The notes: a model not told the origin generated them from the letters alone. A stretch of DNA of 64,000 nt from Trebouxia sp. TZW2008 (GCA_002118135.1 BDIU01000136.1:186001-250000), one strand, 5' to 3'. Positions 38,301-48,669 are shown, counted from the stretch's first letter. Numbers and translations are program-made.

Positions 38301-41300
38301 TGAGGACTGCATGGGCCATGTGCTGACATGTGCTTAAATGTCACCGCATGCTGCATCGCATCGCAACAAGCGAAGCTGAAAGCATGTACAGCGCTCAAGT
38401 TGCTACCTGCCTTGCATTTGCACAAACTCAGAATGCGTATCAGGATTCCAGCTGTTGGTTGGAAGCCTGTACGATGAAAGCTCTGAGTGCCGTTAGTTTC
38501 GCATGATGTTCTGATCAGCACCAATTGCTACCTTGAGCATGTAGATGTTAGACAGTCTTGAGGCAATGCAGGTTCTTGACAACAGCTTGGAGGCTCATGT
38601 GATGCGGTCGGACAGCAGCATCTTGGCCAAGGAATGCCGCAAAGACATCAAAGCATCAATTGTGACATTCACTAAGACAACATAAGACGGTCTTGAGATA
38701 ATGCAGGTGCTGGAAAACAGCTTGGAGGCTCATGTGATGCGGTCTGACAGCAGCAGCCTGGCCAAGGACTGCCGCAAAGACATCAAAGCTGCAAACACCC
38801 GCCTCATGAAGCTAGGTCGAAAGGTACAGCGACGTGTGTTATGTATGCTCCACTTACAGAACAGGATATGTAGCCAGGAGCATTGTGCAGGCAATACAGG
38901 GACTGACTGCGTCTCAAGCAGAGGTTTCATCTGCAAACTGTAACATTTGTGGAAAGGGGGGGGGGCCTGGGCAAGGGCAGGGGGGGAGGGTTGGCTTGTG
39001 TGTGTGCACTGTACTCATTGTCGCACATGCCTTGAGGTGTTTGATGCTGATTGTGGTGCCGAATGTTCCAATCTCAGCAGCATGTAGAGCCGTCAATGCA
39101 ATTGCTGATGCAAGTGAGGCTGCCGCATTGGCGGCTGCCGCTGCCTGCCAAGGACCCTGTTGCCAGTGGCACTTGTGCTGACTTTCAGATGCAGTTTCTG
39201 ACTCCCAGCTGGCGCTGCTGCTGCTCCTGTCCCTGACACTGCTGTTGCAGCAGCCTTTGCATGCCACATGCTCCTGCTGTCATGCAACACGGTCTGGCTT
39301 ATGTGCAGGACTACGCAGAGCGGCGGGCGCTGCGGTCAGAGCTGCGCAGCCTGAACAAGGAGGAGAAGCAGCGGCAGCAGAAGGCCGTGGAGGAGGTGGT
39401 CAAGCACGCCCGCGTCGTGTGCGCCACCCTCACCGGCGTCGCTACCTTCCAGCTGCGCCAGATGACCTTCGACGTCACTGTCGTGGATGAGGCGGCTCAG
39501 GCATGATGATCAATCATTGTTCTTGTGACTCGAGTCTGCCTGTTGAGGTTTTCACACAGTCTTCATGGTGTCAGCATATGAAAGGCGCTCAGACATGCTT
39601 GGCTGTACAAACTGCACGCCAATCTGACATGCACTTGACACAACCTTTCAGAGATTGTGTGCACTCAGATGTTGTTGGAGCTGCTCAGTCATGCTTGCTA
39701 TCATCACCCCACCAGCTTGTGCCACCTCTGTGCTTGGAGCTCACACAGTAGCAGTGCATGAGGGCACTGTAGGTGTGAATTTGTGAAGTACATGATTGTG
39801 CACAGGTTATTCCCTCATAAAGCAAGAGCTTTCTTATCTGTAAGCGACTGCTATTCAACAACAATTGCTCAGAAGGTGCACCGCCCCATTGTCAAACCAA
39901 TATTGTGTCATTGGCCTTCGCTGCAGTGCAGGCTTTGGAAGCTGCGACATGGGCAGGGCTGCTGAAGTCACCAAGGGCAGTTCTGGCAGGGGACCATTTG
40001 CAACTGCCTCCTACAGTCATCTCCGAGGAGGCTGCTCACAAGGTGCACATCCCATACATGCATGCTTGTGCTTGAAGTGAGCGATTCAGCACCACCACAT
40101 CAGAGCATAACAAGAATTCCTGAAAATTGCTTTGCAAGGCAGCAGCATGAGGCTGACGTCATTGTCCAGGCCATATAAACAGTGCAGAATTGCAGGCAAA
40201 CAGGCATTATGCTCAGGATATCATATGTCATGAGTCCTGGCTCCAATAGGGATCGAGCACAACGCTGTCCAAACGCTGCCGCATAGGTACTTGCTGTTCA
40301 GTAGCAGTGCAAGAGCCATGCTGACAGTGCAGTACTGCACGAACACAGCCATCAAGCATTTATGGACATCATAACCTTGCTGCTCTGTAGTGTTCAAGCA
40401 GAGCCTGTTTTAGAGGCTGCAGTGCAAGTTTAGCGGCACAGCAAGCGCCATGCTGACAGCACAGCACCAAATGAATTTGTATGTTGCAAGCTTTGGTGCC
40501 TATAGGGCTTGAGCAGGATCCTGTTGGAGAGACTGCAGCGCAACTTTGGCTGCAAAGCAAGCGTCATGCTGAAAGTCCAGCACTGCATGAACACAGCCAT
40601 CATGCATCCAAGGGCGTCCTCCAGATTATTTGGTGCCTGTAGGGCTTGAGCAGGACTCTGTTTGAGAGGCTGCAGCGCAGATTTGGCAGCAGAGCAAGCA
40701 CCATGCTGACCGTGCAGTACCGCATGAACACAGCCATCATGCAGTGGCCTTCCCATGAGCTGTATCAAGACCTGCTGACGGCGCATCACTCAGTGGCGGC
40801 CCACACACTGCAAGACCTGCAGGCAGGCACATGTTGCATCAAGAAGTTGACTGAGTGCATGAGCAGCAGCGCAGTCCTGAATGTGTTCTACAGGTCACGT
40901 TTGCAATGGCAAGACATGCAGAGGATGACATACCTGGCAACAGGTACACTCACTGAAAACAGCAGTCAATATGCACTGTATTGCTAGCATGCTTGCTGTT
41001 GCAGTTTCACTGCTTCTCTCAAAGAAAATAGCATGCTTGCCGTCTGAGACTCAATAGTCATTTGGGCATCTGTAACACAATGCAAGTAGGCTGATACAGT
41101 GAAATCTCTTTGTAACGGCTGCTTTGGTCACCAAGAAATTTGTCTTTGCATCAAATTGTCCTTACTCAGAGGGACCACTGCAGTCAAAATGCAGTGATCG
41201 GTTACCAATGGCGTTGTCCTTACATCAAGATTGTCCATATGTCGAGTGCCCTCACAAAGAGGGTTCACTACACTTGGTGGTTCAGGGCTTCACTGCATCT

Positions 41301-42333
41301 TCTGATGATGCGCCAGTGCTGCTGATGATTGACACAGCGGGGTGTGACATGGAGGAGCAAGCAGAAGAAGATGGGGACAGCAAACGCAATGAAGGGGAAG
41401 CTAAGGTACTCAAGTGTTCACACTTCTTTCAGCCACAAAGCAGATCAAGCTCCAAGCTGAACTTTGTGTCAACACTGTAGCAGTCAAATAATCAAGCGCC
41501 GGAAATGTCTCATTATTCTGCAAGGGCAGCTGAAGTTCATCCTCTATGCAACTGGCAGGACACACGACCTCAAAGCTCTTGTGGTCGTCAGGCATGTCAG
41601 CACAGCTTTTGTGCTTGTTCTGTTTGTGTTTGTTTCTTTACAGACATTCCGCCCAGTTTGCAATGCTGTTGCATTTGATCTGTGCCTTTATCAGCATCTA
41701 GTCTGCGTTGCATCTTGGTCTTGAGCTTGCTTTGACAACAGCAAAAGTTGACTGAACTGCCTAGCATTGTTGGTTCAGCATGCTCTCAAGCTTGCAGGCT
41801 GTGATGAAACACATTGAGCGGCTGCTAGATGCTGGTTTGGCAGCTGAGCAGATAGGTGTCATTTCACCCTACAATGGTCAAGTGGCGCTTTTACGGGAGC
41901 TGAGAGGTGATAGGTTTTCTACTGTGGAAATTAGCTCAGTAGACGGCTTCCAAGGTAGGCGTCCAAGCAGTAGTAATTTCCCATGTTTGCTGGTATTGTA
42001 TTTTGCTGTCTGAAAGTAGTTTGCATGCCATTGTCATTGGCATGTATACTCTGCAATTTGCCCTGTGGAAACGATCCCGCATGACCATGGGAGATCTGCA
42101 ATGCAGGTAGGGAGAAGGAGGCAATTGTTATTAGCATGGTCCGATCAAACGAAAAAGGAGAAGTTGGGTTCTTGTCAGACAGCAGGCGCATGAATGTGGC
42201 TTTCACCAGGGCACGCAGGCATTGTGCAGTCATCTGTGATTCAGAAACAGTGTCTCACGACCCTTTCCTTGCCAGCCTGGTTGCATACATGGAAGGAAAT
42301 GGTGTGTACACAAGTGCTGAAGAGCTTCTTTAG
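32329..42333 (+). CDS. IGHMBP2: SF1 helicase of the UPF1/IGHMBP2 (SMUBP-2) family with N-terminal R3H domain
   Basis: Seventeen exons rebuild 770 residues without a frame break: 32329-32370, 32624-32785, 33287-33436, 33619-33726, 33996-34121, 34960-35175, 36472-36619, 36890-36973, 37256-37311, 38063-38179, 38707-38823, 39309-39500, 39932-40042, 40643-40822, 41286-41405, 41798-41954, 42107-42333. Exon 2 is an R3H single-strand-binding domain (R33-AIL-H37). Exons 5-6 are the beta-barrel 1B region. Helicase motifs: Walker A GPPGTGKT (341-348, split by intron 8), SNIAVDNL (Ia), VVDEAAQ (II, ~500-506), GDHLQLPP (III), QYRM (IV, 568-571), [12 protein letters not shown] (V), [10 protein letters not shown] (VI, ~725-734). 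IGHMBP2 is a 5'-3' RNA/DNA helicase linked to ribosomes and tRNA. Here R3H precedes the helicase core and no AN1 zinc finger follows. Introns 3, 8, 12 and 14 begin with GC. Introns are full of decayed exon copies. Confidence 0.95.
32823..32987. mobile_element. TIR element (MITE-like), copy 1
   Basis: Lies in helicase intron 2. Ends are inverted repeats: 5' CAGTAACTTCTTTTTGTGGA and, reversed, 3' CAGCGACTTCTCTTTGTAAA. It is preceded by TA. It has no coding capacity. Related copies are at 41097-41270 and 52301-52472. The family resembles Tc1/mariner-type miniature elements in its CAGT terminus and TA target, which is an inference. Confidence 0.7.
34201..34461 (+). repeat. Two decayed copies of helicase exon 5 in intron 5
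   Basis: Exon 5 (33996-34121) encodes [25 protein letters not shown]. Copies at 34201-34303 and 34375-34461 keep 'ctgaagctg', 'ggcctgttg' and 'ctcctgacatttatcctcaataag'-like blocks but have frameshifts and stops. The second copy retains the exon end nearly intact. Confidence 0.8.
34481..34895 (+). repeat. Three decayed copies of the start of helicase exon 6
   Basis: The 5' part of exon 6 (34960-35046: [20 protein letters not shown]) is preceded by diverged copies at 34481-34560, 34606-34680 and 34815-34895. Each has 'ggtgatg..gagt.acacccattgcc' and 'ctcatgatatggtaga' blocks. All lie in intron 5, upstream of the functional exon. Confidence 0.8.
35281..36275 (+). repeat. At least seven decayed copies of the end of helicase exon 6
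   Basis: The 3' part of exon 6 (35080-35175, ending [12 protein letters not shown]) is followed in intron 6 by copies at about 35281-35320, 35381-35460, 35590-35665, 35763-35807, 35942-35990, 36084-36134 and 36220-36275. All share 'ttgaccagcccctgcgcttggacaagcttgccaa'-type sequence with increasing loss. Each ends near a GT resembling the original donor. Confidence 0.85.
35866..36200. repeat. 144-bp tandem repeat within helicase intron 6
   Basis: Two nearly identical 144-bp units plus part of a third (for example the GTAGGTGCCCTGGG blocks at 35987 and 36131). It contains two of the exon-6-derived segments, so the echo array has itself been amplified recently. A minus-strand frame repeats every 48 residues because 144 is a multiple of three. 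Confidence 0.9.
37490..38062 (+). repeat. Array of ~60-bp repeats leading into helicase exon 10
   Basis: Units share 'gatgcaggtgct..c.tgtgctgc..ca.cat.tg....atgatgggcactgctgatgca'-like text, degenerate but recognisable at roughly 60-bp spacing. The last unit overlaps the acceptor and first 40 bases of exon 10 ([11 protein letters not shown]). They look like repeated copies of the intron-exon junction. Confidence 0.65.
38550..38800 (+). repeat. Tandem duplication of helicase exon 11 and its acceptor
   Basis: 38567-38666 copies 38701-38799 at high identity ([18 protein letters not shown] coding, with acceptor 'atgcag'). The upstream copy loses the frame after its Lys-Asp-Ile-Lys equivalent and lacks the exon's end. 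It is the least decayed echo in the window. Confidence 0.88.
38954..38990 (+). repeat. G-rich tract in helicase intron 11
   Basis: Contains runs of G8, G6 and several G3 within about 37 bp on the coding strand; quadruplex-prone. Intronic. Confidence 0.7.
40246..40615 (+). repeat. Three decayed copies of helicase exon 14 upstream of the real exon
   Basis: Exon 14 starts at 40643 ([19 protein letters not shown]). Copies at about 40246-40360, 40383-40490 and 40503-40615 align over 100 bp each ('gcttgagcagga.cctgttggagaggctgcagcgcaactttgg' and 'catgaacacagccatcatgca' blocks). The one nearest the exon is the best preserved, including a TAG acceptor. All carry stops or frameshifts. Confidence 0.88.
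41097..41270. mobile_element. TIR element (MITE-like), copy 2
   Basis: In helicase intron 14. 5' end CAGTGAAATCTCTTTGTAAC; reversed 3' end TAGTGAACCCTCTTTGTGAG. The left flank is TA. The right end is 15 bp before the exon 15 acceptor. Confidence 0.72.
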
Positions 42334-43200
42334 GCATGTTAAAACGTTAGTGAAATGGGCATTGAATGAATCAGATACAAACACGCTCAGAACAAGCCTG
42401 CCTGGCAAGACAAAATTTGGGCCACGCACACCTAGCACATCTGCTGGAAATGGCATGTGTCATTATCATTTTCATCATTCAATGATGCCTTTCGTTTACG
42501 ATCATGTCCTGTGAGATTTGGGAAGCGTGCTTTACGCGCTTGTGTAAGCTCAGCTTCACTGCAAGTCGTCAGGTAGCAACTTGGCAGTAGGCAGAGTGAG
42601 CTTGAGCAATATCACATGCGCTGTAATCGTGCTCTTGGCAATCAGCCTTGTGGTGCTTCAAAAGCAAAATCTTGACATGAGGGGTAGTTGCTGAGCGCTT
42701 AGCTGCCATTTTACAGGCCTTAAAGATGTGTTGTCATGACTGCATGCCGTGTGCAGCCACAAATACAGATAAATAAAACTTGTTTGGTGTGATTACATTC
42801 ATATAAGATGAAGACTCATGCAAAGCTTGGGATTTGAGACTGTATGATTGCAGGCCATGAAAGGCATCAGCTTGCAATTGCGTTGACGTGTTTCATAGTG
42901 CAAATGACATGATCTTTGCTTGTGCTGAAACAATTGCAACTGCAGTTGGCTTGATTCCACATTCATAGGTGCAGATTGTAAGTATACGCTTGTATAACAT
43001 GTGTAGTGCAATATCTGTGCCAGCTCCATCAAATGGCGTTCTCTGTACATTGGGTATGCGTTGTTGCCACATTAAAACAATCCTGCGCATACATTGAACA
43101 GTGTGTTATATAACAATATAACAAGGCACGATCAAGCTTGCTACCATTCTGCATACCAATCAGAATGATGCAGCTAGTCAGACTGTGATGCTCACCCTCT
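42334..43200. other. 3' flank of the helicase gene
   Basis: Non-coding sequence with no recognised gene. TGTAA occurs at 42622-42626 on the plus strand, about 290 nt past the stop. Confidence 0.4.
42622..42626 (+). terminator. Candidate TGTAA poly(A) signal of the helicase gene
   Basis: Chlorophyte-type TGTAA about 290 nt after the stop codon at 42333. Tentative. Confidence 0.3.
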
Positions 43201-43299
43201 CGATGTCTTGACAGGCATGGAAGTACAAGCTCTGCATCTGATGGTCAGACATCAGAGATTGAGGGAATGACAATTCTCTGAGTGAGGGCTGCATACTTC

Positions 43300-43700
43300 C
43301 TGTTGAAGCTTATCCGACTGCAGCTCGCTGGCTGCCCAGTGCTCAAAGCCACAGCGCCTGTACATCCACACGTAAGTCAGCATGTGTCTAAGATGTTGAG
43401 ATGATGTGGATGACTAGCAGAGCAGACCCAAAAGATGATGAAGAGCAAATTGTGGATGGTGTCACCTAAGCTGGTCCAATCTGATGTCTGATGACATAAA
43501 TGTTTACCTCTTGCAGTCAGCTCATTGAGGGCGAGTCTTGGCAGTGGTGCCCAATCCAAAGCAGTCACAGGACCTGTACACCCACAGACTAGTCAGCAAT
43601 TGATGAGATGACAGGAGTGCAAGGCAGAGCAGGACACAACAGGTGAGCAACAGCATGTCATCAATTCCCTCACCTGAGCTGGTCTGCATTGATGCTTGGT
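43300..43700. repeat. Diverged ~190-bp repeats, related to 49083-49240
   Basis: Two units (about 43330-43480 and 43545-43690) share 'cagcgcctgtacatccacacg..agtcag', 'gatgagatga' and 'cacctgagctggtc' blocks. A third copy occurs at 49083-49240, beyond the retrotransposon. They may be exon echoes of an unidentified gene. Confidence 0.6.
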
Positions 43701-43899
43701 GAAGCTGTGCTGGGCTGAGCTGGGTGGTGGTGGCTCGGCTGAGCTGAGGAGTGGTGGCTGGGCTGAGCTGGGGGCCCCTACATGGGAGCTTGACTGGGCT
43801 GCGCTTTGCTGTGCACTGCAGCTCTGTTTTGTGCTGACAAGCACATACTTTAAGCTGACAAGCACATGTTTTCTGCTGACAAGCAGATGTTTTGTGCAT

Positions 43900-45100
43900 A
43901 CAAGCACAGTCACAGTCAGTGCAGTAAAGCTTTGCACCCTTAGTACAGCAGAAGCAAAGCTGGCATCCTTGACTGTGCTTAGAATGCCAGGCTGGGTCGA
44001 CAATGCAGCAAGAAAAGCCTTGCATCCTTGACGGTGCTCAGGTCAGTCAACAACAGAGCAAACACGCCTCTGCGGTCTTTGCTGTGCTAAGGGCGCCAAG
44101 CTCTACTGGGCAAAGCAAAAGCCACTGGTACTGTCAAGTGGTGTATGCAACAAAACAGTCCTTGGCAGATTTTGAAGAAAACCCTCCGGCAGACAATTTT
44201 CACTGTCTTCTTGGCAGTCGTTGACGCCTGGATCTAGCCCACTGATTATTGCACAGTCTCTGCGAGGCGCATCATATGGAGCCCGTAACAGCACATATTG
44301 TGCGTACATGCACAGTGCTAAGCAATGCAGTCACTAGTACAACAAAATCTTGTGCCCTTACCACAGAAGAGGCCAAGTTTTGCAGACCTGATAGTGCTAA
44401 GGGTACCAAGCGGCCTCTGCAAGAATTCTCTGCACTCTTATCTGTGCTAAGGGCACAAAGCCCTGCTGTGCAAAGCAGAAGTCTCTTCTGCTGATGGTGC
44501 TCAGGTAAGAGACTACTTGAGCACCATCAAGTCTTGCATGCAACAAAACAGTCCCTTGCAGGTTTTGACAAAAACCCTCCAGCAGACAGTTTTCACCGTC
44601 TGGACAGCCTACCGACAGTGTCTGTCATCTCGTCTAGCCGACTGAACGTTGCATAGGTTGAAGTACATGCTCAGTGCGTATGTTGTGCGGATAAGCACAG
44701 TTCCAAGTAATGCAGTCAGTCACACAGCACAGCTTTGCGCCCTTAGCGCAGAAGAGGCTAAACTTCCTTGACTGCGCTTAGGGTATTAGCCTCAGTCAAG
44801 AACGCAGCAAGGAAAGCCTTGCATCCATGACTGTGCTCATGATACGCAGCTCAGTCAAACCACAGCAAAAAAGCCTCTGCGCTCTTTGCTGTACTAAGGG
44901 CACAAAGCTCTGCTGAGCAAAGCCAAACTGTCCTACCTGAACACCATCAAGTCTTGTATGCACCGAAACGGCCCCTTGCAGGTTTGGAGCAAAACCCTCC
45001 AGCAGACAATTTGCACCGTCTGGACAGCCTACCGACAGTGTTTGCCATCTGTTCCAGCCGACTGGACAGTGCATAGTCTCTCTTGAAGCATGTGCATTGG
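43900..45100. repeat. Three tandem ~400-bp units; a fourth lies at 48670-49083
   Basis: Units at about 43900-44300, 44300-44690 and 44690-45100 each contain the same succession: 'cacagtgctaag.aatgcagtca', 'ttgcgcccttag.acagaagaggc', 'gctaagggcacaaagc', 'caccatcaagtcttg.atgcaacaaaacagtccctt', and 'ccctccagcagacaatttgcaccgtctggacagcc'. The last part reads on the minus strand as a short exon-like CPDGxNCLLEGF motif (44150-44240, 44570-44640, 44985-45065, 48975-49050). I do not recognise a protein family. Confidence 0.75.
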
Positions 45101-45154
45101 GCATACCTAAATGTGACAGACCAGGGCGCCTCTCAGGAGGAATATCTGTGTTAA

Positions 45155-46290
45155 GTGTCAGACCGCTTGCGCAGACATGATGAGTTTCTCAAGAGTGCTG
45201 AGGATGGAAGCTGTCTATGGCTGAACCTCAAGTCTGTTGTGCAGGGATGTCCTGAGGTGTACGTCTGTGTGTGTTACATGCCAAGCAAGAAGCTGTATCA
45301 AAACTCTGAAGATCAAACCCCATATGCATGCTTACAGGGCGATATTCTGCAGTTCCAGGGCAGCGGCGCAGAGGCGTTGCTTTGTGGAGACATGAATGCC
45401 AGGAAAACTGCAGAAAGAGATGATTTTGTGAAGCTATCAGACCTCCCACGGTGCCTCAGCATTCCAGATGAAGCAGAAGATCTGGCCACATACATCCCAC
45501 CAAGGCGCAATCGTGACAAAGGCTGGGTCCTCAGTGAAAATTGGGGACCAAAACTCCTGAATCTCTGCAAAGAGACTAGTCTGCTCATTCTGAATGGGCG
45601 GACTCCAGGGGATGAGTCTGGGAAGTACACTTTTGGCATGGCATCATCAGTAGGATCAAGTGCTATAGACTACTTTGTTGCATCTGCTCAGTGCATGTCA
45701 GCTGCAGTGTCTTTGGAGGTGAATGACGATGCAGATGTGTATTGCACAGATCATCACTCAGTGGTACTGCACATGCTATGTGAAGCACTGAATGAATCTC
45801 AGCATAACAGCTCGCGTTTCAGCACAATTGACAGGGTCAGATATGATGATCAGAATGCTGATACATACCAGGAGTACTTGGCATCTGTGTTGCATTCAAG
45901 TTGGGTGCCTATGTTGTGGCAGAACACTGATGTTGACAAGTTGGGTGAGTCACTGGCAGAGCTTGCATTGAAAGCAGCTCGTGAGACCACCCCGCAAGCT
46001 TGCAAGCGGCGTGGCAGAGCTGCATATGTCGCAAAGCCTTGGTATGATGCATCATGCAATGAAGCATACAAGCGCAAGAAGCATGTGTTGCAGTGCCCTC
46101 AAAGCACTGCAACTGAGAGATCAATAGCTGAGAAGCATTACAAGTCTGCAACGTGTAGGGCAAAAAAGGCCTGGATGCAGCAGCGCAATGTTGAGCTGGT
46201 CAAGCAAGGACCCCACAGCTTTCTGGAACGCGGACCGCCCTCGCAAGAGGGAGGCTCATCTGGAGACACTGGGCATGCCTCACTGCCTCA
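45155..46290 (+). pseudogene. LINE endonuclease fragment
   Basis: Open frame with endonuclease/exonuclease/phosphatase motifs: GDMNAR (about 45390), SAIDYFVAS (about 45665), TDHHSV (about 45747). The N-terminal catalytic Asn/Glu part is missing, consistent with 5' truncation. The frame is lost before the RT domain. Confidence 0.85.
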
Positions 46291-46329
46291 TCAGGTGTAT
46301 CTACATCTAGCCATGCTGACGATGACTGC

Positions 46330-47451
46330 ATGTTTGCCAGCATCACTGCTGACGAATTGCATGACTGCATCCAAAAGCTACAGCATGGGAAAAGCCCTGG
46401 CATTGATGGTGTATGTGCCGAAATGATCCAGGAGATGGTGGTGACTTACTGCACAATTCCCTACTGGAGCTGTTTAACGGCATGCTTGCAAGTCATTTTC
46501 CTGAACACCTTTCAGTGTCATAACAGCTGTATTCAAATCTGGGGACAAGCATGACATGAGCAATTCCCGGGGCATCACAGTTGGACCAGTGTTTGCCAAG
46601 CTGTTTGCAATGATCATTGAGCGCAGGTTAGCTCAATGGGCTGAGAGACATGGCATGAAGGCTAGAGGACACAGAAAAGACAACCGCATAACTGATAACA
46701 TATTTGGTTTCAGATCACTCATTGACAAGCAAAAGCAGTCTATAGACAAAGAGGCACTGGAAAGCTGTTCTGCTGCTTTGTTGACTTCCGCAAAGCCTGT
46801 GATACTGTACCACGCGCTCTGTTGTGGCAGGTCCTTGAAGACATGGGAGCGCAAGGAAGAGTGTTGGCCATCATCAAGTCAATGTATGCCCATGATAGCG
46901 CAGCTGTGCACGGACCAGTTGGACTGTCAGAGATTTTCAGATATCTCATGGGGGTGAAGCAAGGTTGCCCACTCAGCCCCGCACTGTTTGGACTGTGTGA
47001 TGATGGTGTAAAGAAGCACCTTCTGGAGACTGCTGGCATTGATGCACCACAGCTTATAGATACACTAGTCCAACTTTTGCTGTACGCAGATGACCTGATC
47101 TTGGTGTCAACCAGCAAAGAAGGTCTGCAATGGCAGCTGGATGCACTGGCGACTTTCTGTGAGCAGCGGCAACTAACAGTCAACCTTGACAGAACAAAGA
47201 TTGTGATCTTTGAAACACAGAAGTCGGTTTGCGAGCCATTTGTCTTCTGGGACAAGGTGGTGACTCGGGAGGAAGAGTACAGATACCTTGGCTTTGTTTT
47301 CCATGCAATACGCAACATGACACGCAGAGCAGATTATTTGGTGTCTTCAGCCAAGAAAGCAATGCATGCTATGCGCAGACGCTGTATTTTCATGGCCTTG
47401 TCTGACCCTGCCTCTATCTGCAAGCTATTTGACACGCTGCTTTTACCTTAG
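46330..47451 (+). pseudogene. LINE reverse transcriptase, frameshifted
   Basis: RT motifs are spread over three frames: KSPGIDGVCAEMIQ (about 46390), KLFAMIIERRL (about 46597), GVKQGCPLSPALFG (about 46955), and the catalytic LLYADDLILVS (YADD at 47082-47093), followed by LTVNLDRTK. At least two frame changes separate them, so the gene is dead. Confidence 0.9.
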
Positions 47452-47526
47452 TAAGAGGCTTATTGGTGTGAGGTATGGGCTGTCGACAAAGCTGCTGAAA
47501 GCGCAGAAACGCTGCATAGGCAATTT

Positions 47527-48348
47527 TTGAAACACCTTCTGGGAGTCAGGAAGAGCACCCGCAATCTCATAGTCCTGGCAGAGTTTGGCCGTTTTTTTCT
47601 GCAATTCCAGTTTTGGCATCAGATTCTACGCTATCACAACTGTGCTCTGCACTCACCCAACACCCGCTTGGTCAAGCTTGCCCTGGTAGACGACTTTTGC
47701 CGACTCAGGAGCAATTTGTTCTGCATTGAACCTTTCTGCAACAACCGGAGGTCTGGTGTTTGCCGTTTCATCGAAAACCACTCAAGACAGCGAGCCATCT
47801 TTGGTGAGCTGAATGTTGCAGCAATTTTGGCCCAAGAAAAGGAGAGACATCTCTTCACCTATCAGTTCAACACTGATCAGTGTATTCATGAATACAGCAG
47901 CTTGCAGGCTTATAGAGAGCTGAACCCTGATTACCAGTACGCAGCTTATCTATCCAACATCTTCTGCTATCCCAATAGAAGGGCAGTATCTAGGTACACA
48001 TACCAGTGCTCTGGTTTACGTGTGGACACTGGCTGTTTTGAGAGGCTTGACCGGGAGCATAGGGTTTGCACTGCATGCCGTAGATGTGCTGTTGAAGATC
48101 TTCATCATGTCTTTTTCGATTGCCCTGCCTACGCGCACATTTGCGCTAGTCATGCCCATCTTTTCCAACACATCCCCAACCCAGTCACATCCATTCTCAA
48201 TACTGATCAGCATGGCCTTTTTGGCAGATTTCTCAGGAAATGCCATTTTCATGGGCTTTACCTTCTGAGCTCTGCACCTATCAGGGGCTCAGCATTGCTG
48301 GCTAGCTCGTGTCCCACTAGTGTCAGCAGGCTGAATACAGCTTTTTGA
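47527..48348 (+). pseudogene. LINE C-terminal domain with zinc-knuckle
   Basis: Open frame continuing the element after a stop near 47449. It ends in CTACRRCAVEDLHHVFFDC, the CxxC...HxxxxC arrangement seen at the C-terminus of many plant and algal LINEs (zf-RVT type). Confidence 0.8.
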
Positions 48349-48669
48349 AACTGGGCATAAGGTGGTAGTGACGTCACAGCACTAGCATCTTCCTTCATTA
48401 TATTCCTAGCACTTCTTGATGCTTTGTTGAGAACATCAAAGACAATTCAGATGTAGTAGTGTGTTAGTGGCGTCGCAGCACTAGCACCTCTCCCTCATGT
48501 CCCTAGCTATCCAGGTGCTCTGTTGACGAACGCCGAGACAATTTATTGCATGCTTGTTTTAGTTAAGGTGTGGTTTGCATTGATTCATTGTTGATATTGT
48601 CTGTTTTCCCCCCTGTCGGGTCCCAAGGACAGTAAAATTGATTGATTAATTGATTGATTATAAGCAGAC

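Larger units (their letters stand above)
45105..48660 (+). mobile_element. 5'-truncated, broken non-LTR retrotransposon (LINE)
   Basis: Contains, in order, the C-terminal two-thirds of an AP-type endonuclease, a reverse transcriptase and a zinc-knuckle C-terminus, ending in a (GATT)n-like tail at 48638-48660. It sits between the third and fourth ~400-bp units, so it inserted into that array. Internal frameshifts and stops make it non-functional as read. No clear target-site duplication was found; the left border is approximate. Confidence 0.9.

Noticed and set aside
43696..44031. Plus-strand frame with Leu/Ala/Glu-rich repeated peptide
   Set aside because: Lies in degenerate repeats upstream of the LINE; composition follows short DNA repeats and there is no domain.
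45105..48660. Possible viral or LTR-retroelement origin of the reverse transcriptase
   Set aside because: AP-endonuclease before RT, a zinc-knuckle C-terminus, and no LTR, protease, RNase H or integrase: a LINE.
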